12,595 bases of DNA, from positions 1-12,595 of the forward strand of contig CAYSOW010000062.1 in the NCBI GenBank assembly GCA_964432715.1, in the 5' to 3' direction. Positions 1 through 7,521 of the stretch are shown here, one piece after another. Position numbers and translations under genes: made by a program. Position 1 is the stretch's first letter. Every line of letters begins with the position of its first letter. The stretch is from Phocaeicola_A sp964432715. GTDB taxonomy: Bacteria > Bacteroidota > Bacteroidia > Bacteroidales > Bacteroidaceae. The notes beneath the pieces were generated by a model. That model was not told the origin of the DNA. It was given only the letters and a program-made list of their open reading frames with translations, and ran no database searches.

Positions 1-5
1 CGCAG

Positions 6-545
6 CTAGTATTTATTGTAAGAAACCACTTTCTCCAAAGCCTTTCTAGACTTTTCGCGTTTCGGTTTAAGCGAATACCCAATCGTAATATCAAGCAGCA
101 AACGTTTAGACTCCGGAATACCGGTCAAACGTTTGATCTCCTTCTCATCAAACCAGCCCAGCATACAAGAACCGAGACCCTCCGCCTCCGCTGCCAGCGC
201 AATATGCGCCGCCGCGATACCGATATCAATCAAAGGAAAATGCTTCGACTTAATCTTCGAGCCCAGCATCGAAGTAATATTCGCACTCTCCTCCACAATC
301 AAAATATGCACCGGAGCATCCTTCGCAAACTTATTCATACCCAAGCCCGCAGCAGCCTTGCCCACCTTCACCGAAAGTTCCGGATCAGTCACCACCACAA
401 ACTTCCACGGTTGCGCGTTGCAAGCCGAAGGAGCCAGACGAGCCGCCTCCAAGATACGCTGCAACTTCTCAGGCTCCACCGGACGCGTCTTATCGTAGGA
501 CCGGTCACTCTGACGGGCCGCTACAAGCGACAGGAAATCTTCCAT
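6..545 (-). CDS. Nitroreductase family FMN-dependent oxidoreductase
   Basis: A complete 179-residue protein of the nitroreductase fold. These are usually homodimeric cytoplasmic enzymes that bind FMN and reduce nitro groups, quinones or similar acceptors with NAD(P)H; the natural substrate cannot be read from the sequence. Visible family signs are the N-terminal RQSDRSY (residues 11-17) and PSACNAQPW (39-47), both typical of flavin-phosphate and isoalloxazine contacts, and the C-terminal GLGSCMLGW (123-131). The length fits the short, single-domain members. It starts 17 bases after the riboflavin synthase stop on the same strand, so the two are probably cotranscribed from the promoter upstream of riboflavin synthase. 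That pairing suggests, by inference, a flavin supply link. The family call is firm, the substrate unknown. Confidence 0.93.
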   Translation of the reverse strand: MEDFLSLVAARQSDRSYDKTRPVEPEKLQRILEAARLAPSACNAQPWKFVVVTDPELSVKVGKAAAGLGMNKFAKDAPVHILIVEESANITSMLGSKIKSKHFPLIDIGIAAAHIALAAEAEGLGSCMLGWFDEKEIKRLTGIPESKRLLLDITIGYSLKPKREKSRKALEKVVSYNKY

Positions 546-562
546 CGTTACACCTTATTATA

Positions 563-1165
563 TTACTTATACTGAATCATCTTGCTGATGTACTTACCGA
601 TGATATCAAACTCAATATTCACCACACTACCCACCTTCAACGTGTGGAAGTTGGTATGCTCATGCGTATAAGGAATGATAGCCACCTGGAACGTACCATC
701 CGTCGGGTTGCAAACCGTCAGGCTCACCCCGTTCACCGTCACCGAACCCTTGTCCACCGTGACGTAACCACGCTGCGCCATCGCCTTATCAAACGCATAC
801 TCAAACGTGTAGTACCAGCTACCCTCAGCATCGTCGATACGGATGCAACGTGCCGTCTGATCCACATGGCCCTGCACGATATGGCCGTCCAAACGACCGT
901 TCATCATCATGCTGCGCTCCACGTTCACCTTATCACCCACCTGCAACAAGCCGATGTTCGAACGCTCAATCGTCTCCTTCATGGCCGTCACCGTGTAAGT
1001 GCCGTTCTCAATCTTCACCACCGTGAGGCAAACGCCATTGTGAGAGATACTTTGATCAATCTTCAGCTCATCCACAAAAGAGCACTTCAACGTGAGATGC
1101 AGATTCTCCATCTCCTTCACTACCGATACCACCTCGGCATATTCTTCTACTATTCCGGAAAACAT
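563..1165 (-). CDS. ribE: Riboflavin synthase, alpha subunit
   Basis: A complete 200-residue riboflavin synthase, the last enzyme of riboflavin formation. It dismutates two molecules of 6,7-dimethyl-8-ribityllumazine into riboflavin and a pyrimidine. The N-terminus MFSGIVEE is the family hallmark. The two lumazine-binding barrels show as an internal duplication, with NGVCLTV at 43-49 and NGVSLTV at 145-151, and GRLDGHIVQGHVD (90-102) opens the second barrel. Length is normal (about 200-215). It is the first gene of a minus-strand unit with the nitroreductase gene 17 bases downstream. Its leader is only about 30-40 bases, too short for an FMN riboswitch, so riboswitch control is not supported here. 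Other rib genes are not in this window. Confidence 0.97.
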   Translation of the reverse strand: MFSGIVEEYAEVVSVVKEMENLHLTLKCSFVDELKIDQSISHNGVCLTVVKIENGTYTVTAMKETIERSNIGLLQVGDKVNVERSMMMNGRLDGHIVQGHVDQTARCIRIDDAEGSWYYTFEYAFDKAMAQRGYVTVDKGSVTVNGVSLTVCNPTDGTFQVAIIPYTHEHTNFHTLKVGSVVNIEFDIIGKYISKMIQYK

Positions 1166-1167
1166 AT

Positions 1168-1244
1168 CTTAACTTTTAAAAATTACAATTTTAAAACACT
1201 AGGCAAATGTACAATATTTTTTCTTTAATAGACAAAAAGTTAAG
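1168..1244. repeat. Inverted pair of AAAAGTTAAG elements in the divergent promoter region
   Basis: CTTAACTTTT at 1168-1177 and its exact reverse complement AAAAGTTAAG at 1235-1244 face each other across 57 bases, bracketing the riboflavin synthase promoter. The 9-base core AAAGTTAAG fits the published LytTR half-site pattern [TA][AC][CA]GTTN[AG][TG]. Family sites are normally direct repeats about 21 bases apart, which I do not see, so a role as operator is speculation in an AT-rich stretch. Confidence 0.3.
1204..1236 (-). promoter_or_regulatory. Promoter of the riboflavin synthase unit
   Basis: Read on the minus strand, TACATTTG (1204-1211) matches the Bacteroides -7 motif TAnnTTTG, and TTTG (1233-1236) lies 21 bases upstream as the -33 element. 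Transcription would start near 1197, giving a leader of about 30 bases before the start codon at 1165. Confidence 0.65.
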
Positions 1245-1280
1245 GTTTATCGGCACAAAAATAAAAGAAAGCGAATAATA

Positions 1281-1311
1281 TTGCATGCTTCATTTGGTAT
1301 TACTACCTTTG
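1281..1311 (+). promoter_or_regulatory. Promoter of the efflux operon
   Basis: TACCTTTG at 1304-1311 matches the Bacteroides -7 motif TAnnTTTG exactly, with TTG at 1281-1283 spaced 20 bases upstream. The start codon of the TolC-like gene is 26 bases downstream of the motif. No comparable motif was found in the short gaps between the following four genes, so this is the likely promoter for the whole export operon. Confidence 0.72.
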
Positions 1312-1336
1312 CATACGTAAATTACATATACTAGAT

Positions 1337-2704
1337 ATGAAACAAAAAAGGCTTATTTTACTGAGCACCGCCCTGTTTTTGATGAGCGGCGGATTGCTTC
1401 AGGCACAGGAAGTCAAGTCTTGGAGTTTGAAAGACTGCATCGACTACGCCATCGCCAACAACATCCAGTTGCAGAAGAGTCGTGTATCTCTTCAGGAGAG
1501 CGAAGTCGACTTGAAGACCGCCAAAGCGGCCCTCTTCCCCAGTCTCTCGTTTAGCAGCAACCAAAACCTGACCAACCGCCCCTACAGCGAGAACAACACG
1601 AACATTGTGAATGACGGTACCGGCAACATGACCACCTCATCCAGCAGTAGCAAGACCACCTACAACGGTAGCTACGGACTGAATGCGCAGTGGACCGTGT
1701 GGAACGGTGGTAAACGCATCAACAACATCAAGCAGCAGAAACTGAACACACAGATGTCTGAGTTGAGCATTTCGGAGTCTGAGAACAATTTGCAGGAGCA
1801 GATTACCCAGCTCTACGTGCAGATTCTCTACACCACAGAGGCCATCGAAGTGAACAAGCAGTCGCTCGCCCTCTCGGAGTTGCAGCGCGACCGTGCACAG
1901 GAGATGTTTAAAGTGGGTTCCATCGCCAAGAGTGATGTAGCTCAGCTGGAGGCACAAGTGGCCAACGATAAATATTTGGTAGTGAACGCAGAAACAACAC
2001 TGCGCGACTACAAGCTGCAGTTGAAGCAGTTGCTGGAGATTGACGGTACAGAGGAGATGACTTTCGCCACTCCGATTGTGAGCGATGAAACAGCCTTGCA
2101 GCCCATTCCTTCACAGTTGACTGTTTATGAGAATGCCTTGGCTCTCCGTCCGGAGATTCAGAGCGGACAGTTGAACATCCAGTCGGCCGACCTGGGCGTA
2201 CGCATTGCACGCGCCGGTTATATGCCTTCCGTTAGCTTGAGCGCCGGTATCGGTAGTAGCAACGGTAACGGTCGCGGCATGGGCTTCGGCGAGCAGTTGA
2301 AGCAGAACTGGAACAACAGTTTGGGTTTGACCTTCTCTTTGCCTATCTTCGACAACCGTCAGAACAAGAGTGCTGTGGAGAAAGCGAAGTTGCAGCGCAC
2401 CACCAGTGCCCTCGACTTGGCCGACAAGAAGAAAACACTCTTCAGTTCTGTAGAGCGTTTGTGGCTGAATGCGCAGAGCGCACAGTTGCAGTTTAGCGCA
2501 GCCATGAGCAAGGTGGAGAGTTCACAAATCAGCTACGACCTGGCTGCCGAGCAGTTCCGTTTGGGACTGAAGAACACCGTGGAGCTGGTGACTGAGAAGA
2601 ACAACCTGCTGAGCGCACAGCAAGACAAGTTGCAATCGAAGTACACAGAGATTCTGAACGCTCAGTTGCTGAACTTCTACCAAGGCGGCGAGATCAATTT
2701 GTAA
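1337..2704 (+). CDS. TolC-type outer membrane efflux channel
   Basis: A 455-residue outer-membrane efflux protein (OEP family), the exit duct of a tripartite exporter. A signal peptide is visible: basic MKQKR, a hydrophobic stretch, then likely cleavage after LLQA at residue 23. The mature protein begins with WSLKDCIDYAIANN, the usual OEP opening. The rest shows the two long helical repeats expected of the TolC duct, rich in Q, L, E, K and A, separated by Gly/Ser/Asn-rich segments around residues 75-120 and 300-325 that fit the barrel strands and loops. Length fits TolC-like proteins. It is the first gene of the operon, and the adaptor gene starts 59 bases downstream. Which substrate it passes is unknown. 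The family call is firm. Confidence 0.95.
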   Translation: MKQKRLILLSTALFLMSGGLLQAQEVKSWSLKDCIDYAIANNIQLQKSRVSLQESEVDLKTAKAALFPSLSFSSNQNLTNRPYSENNTNIVNDGTGNMTTSSSSSKTTYNGSYGLNAQWTVWNGGKRINNIKQQKLNTQMSELSISESENNLQEQITQLYVQILYTTEAIEVNKQSLALSELQRDRAQEMFKVGSIAKSDVAQLEAQVANDKYLVVNAETTLRDYKLQLKQLLEIDGTEEMTFATPIVSDETALQPIPSQLTVYENALALRPEIQSGQLNIQSADLGVRIARAGYMPSVSLSAGIGSSNGNGRGMGFGEQLKQNWNNSLGLTFSLPIFDNRQNKSAVEKAKLQRTTSALDLADKKKTLFSSVERLWLNAQSAQLQFSAAMSKVESSQISYDLAAEQFRLGLKNTVELVTEKNNLLSAQQDKLQSKYTEILNAQLLNFYQGGEINL

Positions 2705-2763
2705 CAGAAGTGCTGCAAACAGGAGTTCCCATTTAAAGTGAAATTAAAACAAAAGTATCATCT

Positions 2764-3957
2764 ATGAATAAGAAGAAAAAAATCATCCTTATCATCGTGG
2801 CCGTAGTAGTTGTACTGGGCTTGGTATGGATGTTCTCCGGTTCCAAACGTAAGTTCAAAGCAACTTTCGAATCGGAATTGGTACAGAAAAGAGACATCAG
2901 TAGTAGTGTCACTGCCACGGGTACCGTGGAGCCGGTGACCGAAGTGGAAGTCGGTACGCAGGTATCAGGTATCGTGAGTCACCTTTACGCCGACTATAAC
3001 AGCGAGGTAAAGAAGGGTCAGATTATCGCTGAGCTCGATAAGACCAACTTGCTCAACGAGCTTTCATCAGCTCGCAGCAACCTGGCTAGCTCTAAGAGCG
3101 AGTACGACTATCAGTTGAAGAACTATACCCGTATGAAGACGTTGCACGAGAAACAGCTTATCAGCGACGACGAGTACGAGAACGCCCTGCTCACTTACGA
3201 GAAGGCGAAAAACACTTATGCAGCCAACAAGGTGCAGGTAAACAAAGCAGAGACCAACTTGAGCTATGCAACTATTACTTCTCCGATTGACGGTATCGTG
3301 TTGAGCCGTGAGGTAGAGGAAGGACAGACGGTGAATGCCGGTATGAACACCCCGACCCTCTTCAACATTGCACGTGACTTGACAGACATGCGCGTGATTG
3401 CCAACGTAGACGAAGCCGATATAGGCGGCGTAGAGGTGGGCCAGCGCGTTACTTTCTCTGTAGACGCTCAGCCGAACGATACGTTCGAGGGACAGGTTAC
3501 TCAGGTGCGTCTGGAGGCTACTGAGGAGAGCAACGTCATCACTTATGAAGTGGTCATCTCTGCTCCGAACCCTGACTTGAAACTGAAACCGGGTATGACT
3601 GCCAACGTAACCATCTACACGCTGGAGCGTAACGATGTAGTGACCGTTCCGGCCAAAGCTTTGCGTTTCACTCCGACCGAGGAACTGATTGGTCCGAAAG
3701 ATACCATCGAGGATTGCGAAGCATCACACAAAGTATGGGTGCGTGAGGGCAACAAGCTGAAAGCTTATGCCGTAGAGGTTGGCTTGAGCAACGGTTCATT
3801 CACGGAGATTTTGAGCGGTGTGAAAGAAGGTACGCGTGTACTGACCGAGATCACTGTAGGCAGCATGCCGGGTCAAGCTGCAGTGGACGAACAGAGCAGC
3901 AGCACGGAAGAACGCAGCCCGTTCGCTCCAACCCCTCCGGGATCAAAAAAGAAATAA
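2764..3957 (+). CDS. MacA/HlyD-type periplasmic adaptor subunit
   Basis: A 397-residue membrane-fusion protein that would bridge the MacB-type transporter in the inner membrane and the TolC-type channel. After a lysine-rich start there is one membrane anchor (about residues 7-24). The two lipoyl half-motifs are seen at about 56-92 (VEVGTQVSGIVSHL) and 168-200 (ATITSPIDGIVLSREVEEG). Between them lies a helical hairpin (93-165) that would dock on the outer-membrane duct. A beta-barrel domain (208-285, ending LKPGMTANVTI) and a membrane-proximal domain follow. The C-terminal tail is Ser/Pro/Lys-rich and probably disordered. It is sited between the channel and ATPase genes. The order and the adjacent FtsX-type permease make MacA the closest match rather than an RND-pump adaptor. 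Confidence 0.95.
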   Translation: MNKKKKIILIIVAVVVVLGLVWMFSGSKRKFKATFESELVQKRDISSSVTATGTVEPVTEVEVGTQVSGIVSHLYADYNSEVKKGQIIAELDKTNLLNELSSARSNLASSKSEYDYQLKNYTRMKTLHEKQLISDDEYENALLTYEKAKNTYAANKVQVNKAETNLSYATITSPIDGIVLSREVEEGQTVNAGMNTPTLFNIARDLTDMRVIANVDEADIGGVEVGQRVTFSVDAQPNDTFEGQVTQVRLEATEESNVITYEVVISAPNPDLKLKPGMTANVTIYTLERNDVVTVPAKALRFTPTEELIGPKDTIEDCEASHKVWVREGNKLKAYAVEVGLSNGSFTEILSGVKEGTRVLTEITVGSMPGQAAVDEQSSSTEERSPFAPTPPGSKKK

Positions 3958-3962
3958 GTGGT

Positions 3963-3968
3963 AAGGAG
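3963..3968 (+). promoter_or_regulatory. Shine-Dalgarno-like AAGGAG before the ATPase gene
   Basis: AAGGAG lies 7 bases before the ATG at 3976, a textbook ribosome-binding site. It supports that start. It stands out because most starts in this window lack one, as is usual in Bacteroides. Confidence 0.6.
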
Positions 3969-3975
3969 TTGAATT

Positions 3976-4725
3976 ATGACAGATAAAAAGATTATTGAAC
4001 TCATCAATATCAAACGAAACTTTCAGGTGGGCGATGAGACGGTACACGCTTTGCGCGGCGTCTCATTCGCCATCCATGAGGGCGAGTTTGTGACCATCAT
4101 GGGTACCTCCGGTTCAGGTAAGTCTACACTGCTGAACCTGCTGGGTTGCCTCGACACCCCGACCTCCGGCGAATATCTGCTGGACGGCGTGGCGGTGAAG
4201 ACGATGGGAAAGAACGAGCGTGCCCGTCTGCGTAACCGCAAGATTGGTTTCGTCTTTCAGAACTATAACCTGCTGGCCAAGACGACAGCGGTGGAGAACG
4301 TGGAGTTGCCGTTGATGTACAACTCCAAGGTGTCTGCTTCCGAGCGTAAGAGCCGTGCCATTGAGGCACTGAAGGCAGTGGGCCTGGGCGACCGACTGAT
4401 GCACAAGTCGAACCAGATGTCGGGTGGTCAGATGCAGCGTGTAGCGATTGCCCGTGCCTTGGTGAACGACCCGGCAGTGATTCTGGCCGACGAGGCAACA
4501 GGTAACTTGGACACACGTACCTCTTTCGAGATTCTGGTGCTCTTCCAACGCCTCTACGCTGAAGGACGCACCATCATCTTCGTGACGCACAACCCCGAGA
4601 TTGCCCAGTACAGCAGTCGCAACATCGTGCTGCGTGACGGACAGATCAGGGAGGATACAACGAACACGAACATTCTGTCGGCCGCAGAGGCATTGGCTGC
4701 CCTGCCTGCACCGGTGGAAGATTAA
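3976..4725 (+). CDS. MacB-type ABC transporter ATP-binding protein
   Basis: A 249-residue ABC ATPase of the LolD/MacB class, which powers an FtsX-type permease from the cytoplasmic face. All catalytic elements are intact: Walker A GTSGSGKST (43-51), Q-loop Gln95 in VFQNYNLL, signature MSGGQMQR (148-155), Walker B VILADEA (168-174) with catalytic Glu173, D-loop GNLD (176-179) and switch His205 in FVTHN. The signature starts with Met instead of the common Leu, a mild variant. In E. coli the ATPase and permease of MacB are one polypeptide; here they are separate genes. The adaptor gene ends 18 bases upstream and the permease starts 14 bases downstream, so the operon is tight. A good Shine-Dalgarno sequence supports the start. 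Confidence 0.96.
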   Translation: MTDKKIIELINIKRNFQVGDETVHALRGVSFAIHEGEFVTIMGTSGSGKSTLLNLLGCLDTPTSGEYLLDGVAVKTMGKNERARLRNRKIGFVFQNYNLLAKTTAVENVELPLMYNSKVSASERKSRAIEALKAVGLGDRLMHKSNQMSGGQMQRVAIARALVNDPAVILADEATGNLDTRTSFEILVLFQRLYAEGRTIIFVTHNPEIAQYSSRNIVLRDGQIREDTTNTNILSAAEALAALPAPVED

Positions 4726-4739
4726 ACGCTTAAGTATTT

Positions 4740-5960
4740 ATGAACGGAACAAATCTATTTAAAATAGCCCTTCGCGCCTTGGCCAACAACAAGATGCGTG
4801 CCTTCCTCACCATGTTGGGTATCATCATCGGTGTGGGTTCGGTCATCACCATGCTGGCCATTGGACAAGGTTCTAAGCAGAGCATCCAGTCTCAAATTGC
4901 CGAGATGGGCTCGAACATGATTATGATTCACCCGGGCGCCGATATGCGTGGCGGTGTGCGTCAGGACCAGAGTTCGATGCAGACGCTGAAGCTGGACGAC
5001 TATTACACCATCCGTGACGAGGCGAAATACATCGCAGCCATCAGTCCCTGCGTGAACCGTTCGGGACAGTTGATCTACGGTGCAAACAACACGCCTTCTA
5101 CCATCTATGGTGTGAACCCCGACTACCTGACCATCCGTCAGCTGTCGGTAGAGGACGGCGATATGTTTACCGAACAGGATATCCAATCTTCGGCCAAGGT
5201 ATGTGTCATCGGTAAGACGGTGGTGGATAACCTTTTCCCGGACGGCGGTGACCCGGTGGGTAAGGTGATTCGTTTTAACTCTATTCCCTTCCGCGTGGTA
5301 GGTGTGCTGAAGTCGAAAGGTTACAACAGTATGGGTATGGACCAGGATGATATCATCTTGGCGCCTTACACCACCATCATGAAACGTATCTTGGCGGTGA
5401 CTTACCTGCAAGAGATTCTCTGCTCTGCCCTCACTGAGGACATGACGGAGGATGCCATTGACGATATCACCGAGATTCTGCGTACCAACCACAAACTGAA
5501 AGAGGATGCGGACGACAACTTCAACATCCGCTCACAGCAGGAATTGAGCAGCATGATGAACTCAACGACCGACTTGATGACAATTCTGTTGGCTTGTATC
5601 GCCGGTATCTCTTTGGTAGTCGGTGGTATCGGTATCATGAACATCATGTATGTGTCGGTGACCGAACGTACACGTGAGATTGGTCTTCGTATGTCAGTGG
5701 GCGCAAGCGGACTCGACATCCTGAGCCAATTCTTGATTGAGGCCATTCTGATTAGTGTGACCGGCGGTATCATCGGTGTGATTATCGGTATCGGTGCTTC
5801 TTACGGTGTCAAACTGTTGGCGCACTGGCCTATCCTGATTCAGCCTTGGAGCGTGGTGCTGAGCTTTGCGGTATGTACCATCACCGGTGTATTCTTCGGT
5901 TGGTATCCTGCGAAGAAGGCTGCAGCCCTCGACCCGATTGAGGCGATTCGCTACGAATAA
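4740..5960 (+). CDS. MacB-type ABC transporter permease (FtsX domain)
   Basis: A 406-residue inner-membrane permease of the MacB/FtsX type. Layout: an N-terminal amphipathic start and first membrane segment (about 20-43), a large periplasmic MacB_PCD-like domain (about 45-275), then three membrane segments (about 280-303, 330-353 and 370-390). Between the second and third is the conserved cytoplasmic coupling segment TERTREIGLRMSVGA (308-322). The C-terminus PAKKAAALDPIEAIRYE is the usual family end. Such type VII ABC systems do not carry substrate through the membrane but act mechanically on periplasmic material, pushing it through a TolC duct. With the three genes before it this makes a complete MacAB-TolC-like machine. 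Candidate substrates in the family include peptides, lipoproteins, siderophores and macrolides; none is indicated here. Confidence 0.96.
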   Translation: MNGTNLFKIALRALANNKMRAFLTMLGIIIGVGSVITMLAIGQGSKQSIQSQIAEMGSNMIMIHPGADMRGGVRQDQSSMQTLKLDDYYTIRDEAKYIAAISPCVNRSGQLIYGANNTPSTIYGVNPDYLTIRQLSVEDGDMFTEQDIQSSAKVCVIGKTVVDNLFPDGGDPVGKVIRFNSIPFRVVGVLKSKGYNSMGMDQDDIILAPYTTIMKRILAVTYLQEILCSALTEDMTEDAIDDITEILRTNHKLKEDADDNFNIRSQQELSSMMNSTTDLMTILLACIAGISLVVGGIGIMNIMYVSVTERTREIGLRMSVGASGLDILSQFLIEAILISVTGGIIGVIIGIGASYGVKLLAHWPILIQPWSVVLSFAVCTITGVFFGWYPAKKAAALDPIEAIRYE

Positions 5961-5965
5961 AAACA

Positions 5966-6001
5966 TTCGAGAAGACCTTCGAAAGAACCTTCGAACAAGC
6001 G
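5966..6001 (+). repeat. Three tandem 12-base TTCGA units between permease and kinase
   Basis: Three consecutive 12-base units, TTCGAGAAGACC (5966-5977), TTCGAAAGAACC (5978-5989) and TTCGAACAAGCG (5990-6001), fill most of the 56-base gap between the permease stop and the kinase start. The first two differ at two positions, the third diverges at its end. Function unknown; possibilities are a regulator site, an RNA processing or translation element, or slippage. Confidence 0.6.
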
Positions 6002-6016
6002 AAAAACAAAGAACGT

Positions 6017-7380
6017 ATGAAACCATTTTCTACGAACATACAGCGTCCACTGGGAGTGTGCATCCACATTCTCGTGTGGGCGCTTATCTTTTTCTTCCCG
6101 ATTCTAATGTCGGGTGATAAGAGTGTATTGACCATCAACTGGAGCGATTATCTGCGTCACATCAAGATGCCGGCCCTGCTGTTGGTGGTTTTTTATCTGA
6201 ACTATCTGTGGCTGGTGCCGCGCTACATCTTCTTGCGACGCACCCAACGATTTATCATAGGCAACCTGATTATATTGGTTTGTGCCACGATGCTCACGCA
6301 ATGGCAACAGCCGAAGCATGAGAATTTGCAAAAACCCAACGTGGAAGTGACCCCCNNNNNNNNNNNNNNNNNNNNNNNNNNNNNNNNNNNNNNNNNNNNN
6401 NNNNNNNNNNNNNNNNNNNNNNNNNNNNNNNNNNNNNNNNNNNNNNNNNNNNNNNATGGCAACAGCCGAAGCATGAGAATTTGCAAAAACCCAACGTGGA
6501 AGTGACCCCCGGAAGCGACAATGGACCCGAAGGCAACAAAATGCCCAAAGACGACAAAAGACCCGGAGCAACAAGGACACCCGAAGCAACGAGTACTCCC
6601 GGAGCAGTGGATATTCATCCGGCCCCGAGAGCGGAGTTTCAGCCCCCCTCTCCTTTCCGTCCACACTTTGAAAGAGATTTCCGTCCACCGCGTTGGACCT
6701 TCATTCTGCGCGATATTATCATTTTTCTCTGCACCATCGGTCTAAGTGCAGCAATCCGTTCCAGTATTGAGTGGCGCAAAGCGAAGGCTGACTTGCAAGA
6801 GGCGGAACTCAAGAATCTGCGTAACCAGATGAACCCGCACTTTCTGCTGAACACGCTGAACAACATCTACGCGCTCATCGCCTTTGATACGGAGAAGGCG
6901 CAGCAGGCCGTGCAGGACTTGAGCAAACTGTTGCGACACCTGCTCTACGAGAATCAGAACACCTTTGTGAAACTCTCGAAGGAGATTGACTTCATCCGTA
7001 ATTATATCGAGTTGATGCGCATCCGTCTCTCGAAGGAAGTGGCACTGGAGATTCAGATGAATGTGCCCGAAGATAGTACCGTGGAGATTGCGCCGCTGAT
7101 TTTCATCGCGCTCATCGAGAATGCCTTCAAGCACGGCATCAGTCCCACGGAACCCAGTTTTATCCGCATCCACATTGAACAACGTGGCGAGGAGGAGGTG
7201 CTCTGCGAAATCAGCAACAGCAACCATCCGAAAAAAGACACGGACAAAAGTGGCAGCGGCATCGGACTGGAGCAGGTGCAGCGCCGACTCGACCTGCTCT
7301 ACCCCGGACGATACCAGTGGACGAAAGAGGTGACCGACGAAGGAAAAGTGTATACCTCACGCTTACGAATTAAGGTATAA
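6017..7380 (+). CDS. LytS-type sensor histidine kinase, interrupted by an assembly gap
   Basis: A sensor kinase of the LytS/YehU class (His_kinase PF06580 plus HATPase). As printed, an N run and a 55-base duplicate break the frame. Removing 155 bases (for example 6356-6510) joins codon 113 in frame to the rest and gives 402 residues. In that joined protein, membrane segments lie at about 12-31, 50-68, 79-95 and 175-195. The Arg-rich loop 69-78 is predicted cytoplasmic and the loop 96-173 periplasmic. The phospho-acceptor is His223 in NQMNPHFLLNTL; the N-box is ALIENAFKHG with Asn317; the G-box is GSGIG (361-365). It starts 56 bases after the permease gene and probably senses envelope or export state, feeding the LytTR regulator downstream. 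I do not regard it as a pseudogene. Confidence 0.92.
6301..6510 (+). repeat. Identical 55-base direct repeat flanking the N gap
   Basis: Bases 6301-6355 and 6456-6510 are identical over all 55 positions and abut the N run on each side. Since 55 is not a multiple of three, a true tandem copy would break the kinase frame, while merging the two copies restores it. The simplest reading is two contig ends that overlap by one k-mer and were scaffolded without merging. Confidence 0.93.
6356..6455. other. Assembly gap, exactly 100 N
   Basis: A run of exactly 100 N, the conventional placeholder for a gap of unknown size. Because its edges repeat the same 55 bases, the real gap is probably negative in size, unless repeat units of the adjacent hexapeptide region have been lost. 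Confidence 0.99.
6490..6615 (+). repeat. Seven tandem 18-base units coding proline-led hexapeptides
   Basis: Within the kinase gene, seven consecutive 18-base units each begin with codon CCC: PNVEVT, PGSDNG, PEGNKM, PKDDKR, PGATRT, PEATST and PGAVDI. Prolines therefore fall at exactly every sixth residue (107, 113, 119, 125, 131, 137 and 143 of the joined protein). Several units share CCCGGAGCA or CCCGAAGCA openings, so this looks like a decayed tandem array. It encodes part of the predicted periplasmic loop before the fourth membrane segment. Confidence 0.85.
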
Positions 7381-7466
7381 ATGGGTAAAAAGCCCCTCTC
7401 GGACAAGAGATTTCACATTCCGGAAAATAAAATTGAAGAAATAATAATAATTTTTAGTTTCAAAGG

Positions 7467-7496
7467 TTGTTCTTTTAATAAATTGAACTATCTTTG
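7467..7496 (+). promoter_or_regulatory. Promoter of the LytTR regulator gene
   Basis: TATCTTTG at 7489-7496 matches the Bacteroides -7 motif exactly, with TTG at 7467-7469, 19 bases upstream. It sits in the 141-base gap between kinase and regulator. The regulator can thus be transcribed on its own, besides any readthrough from the kinase gene. The start codon is 25 bases downstream. Confidence 0.7.
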
Positions 7497-7521
7497 GAGC
7501 GCATTTTGAAAACAGGACACC

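Noticed and set aside
1166..1260. FMN riboswitch upstream of riboflavin synthase
   Set aside because: The promoter leaves only about 30 bases of leader, with none of the conserved RFN stems.
4114..5492. Minus-strand open frames opposite the ATPase and permease genes
   Set aside because: No recognisable domains and biased composition, with clear plus-strand genes in the same place.
6301..6615. CRISPR-like or mobile repeat
   Set aside because: The repeats are a contig overlap and an in-frame coding array; there are no regular unique spacers, terminal inverted repeats or transposase.
6017..7380. Kinase as pseudogene or as two separate proteins
   Set aside because: The frame break is exactly explained by a duplicated 55-base contig end and placeholder N; the joined frame has every kinase motif.
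6481..7380. Separate kinase starting at TTG 6481
   Set aside because: The TTG lies inside the duplicated 55 bases and codes an internal Leu of the upstream part in the same frame; starting there would lose three membrane segments.
7381..7450. Terminator between kinase and regulator
   Set aside because: Only a four-pair CTCT/AGAG stem can be drawn and no T-run follows it closely, so I do not call one.
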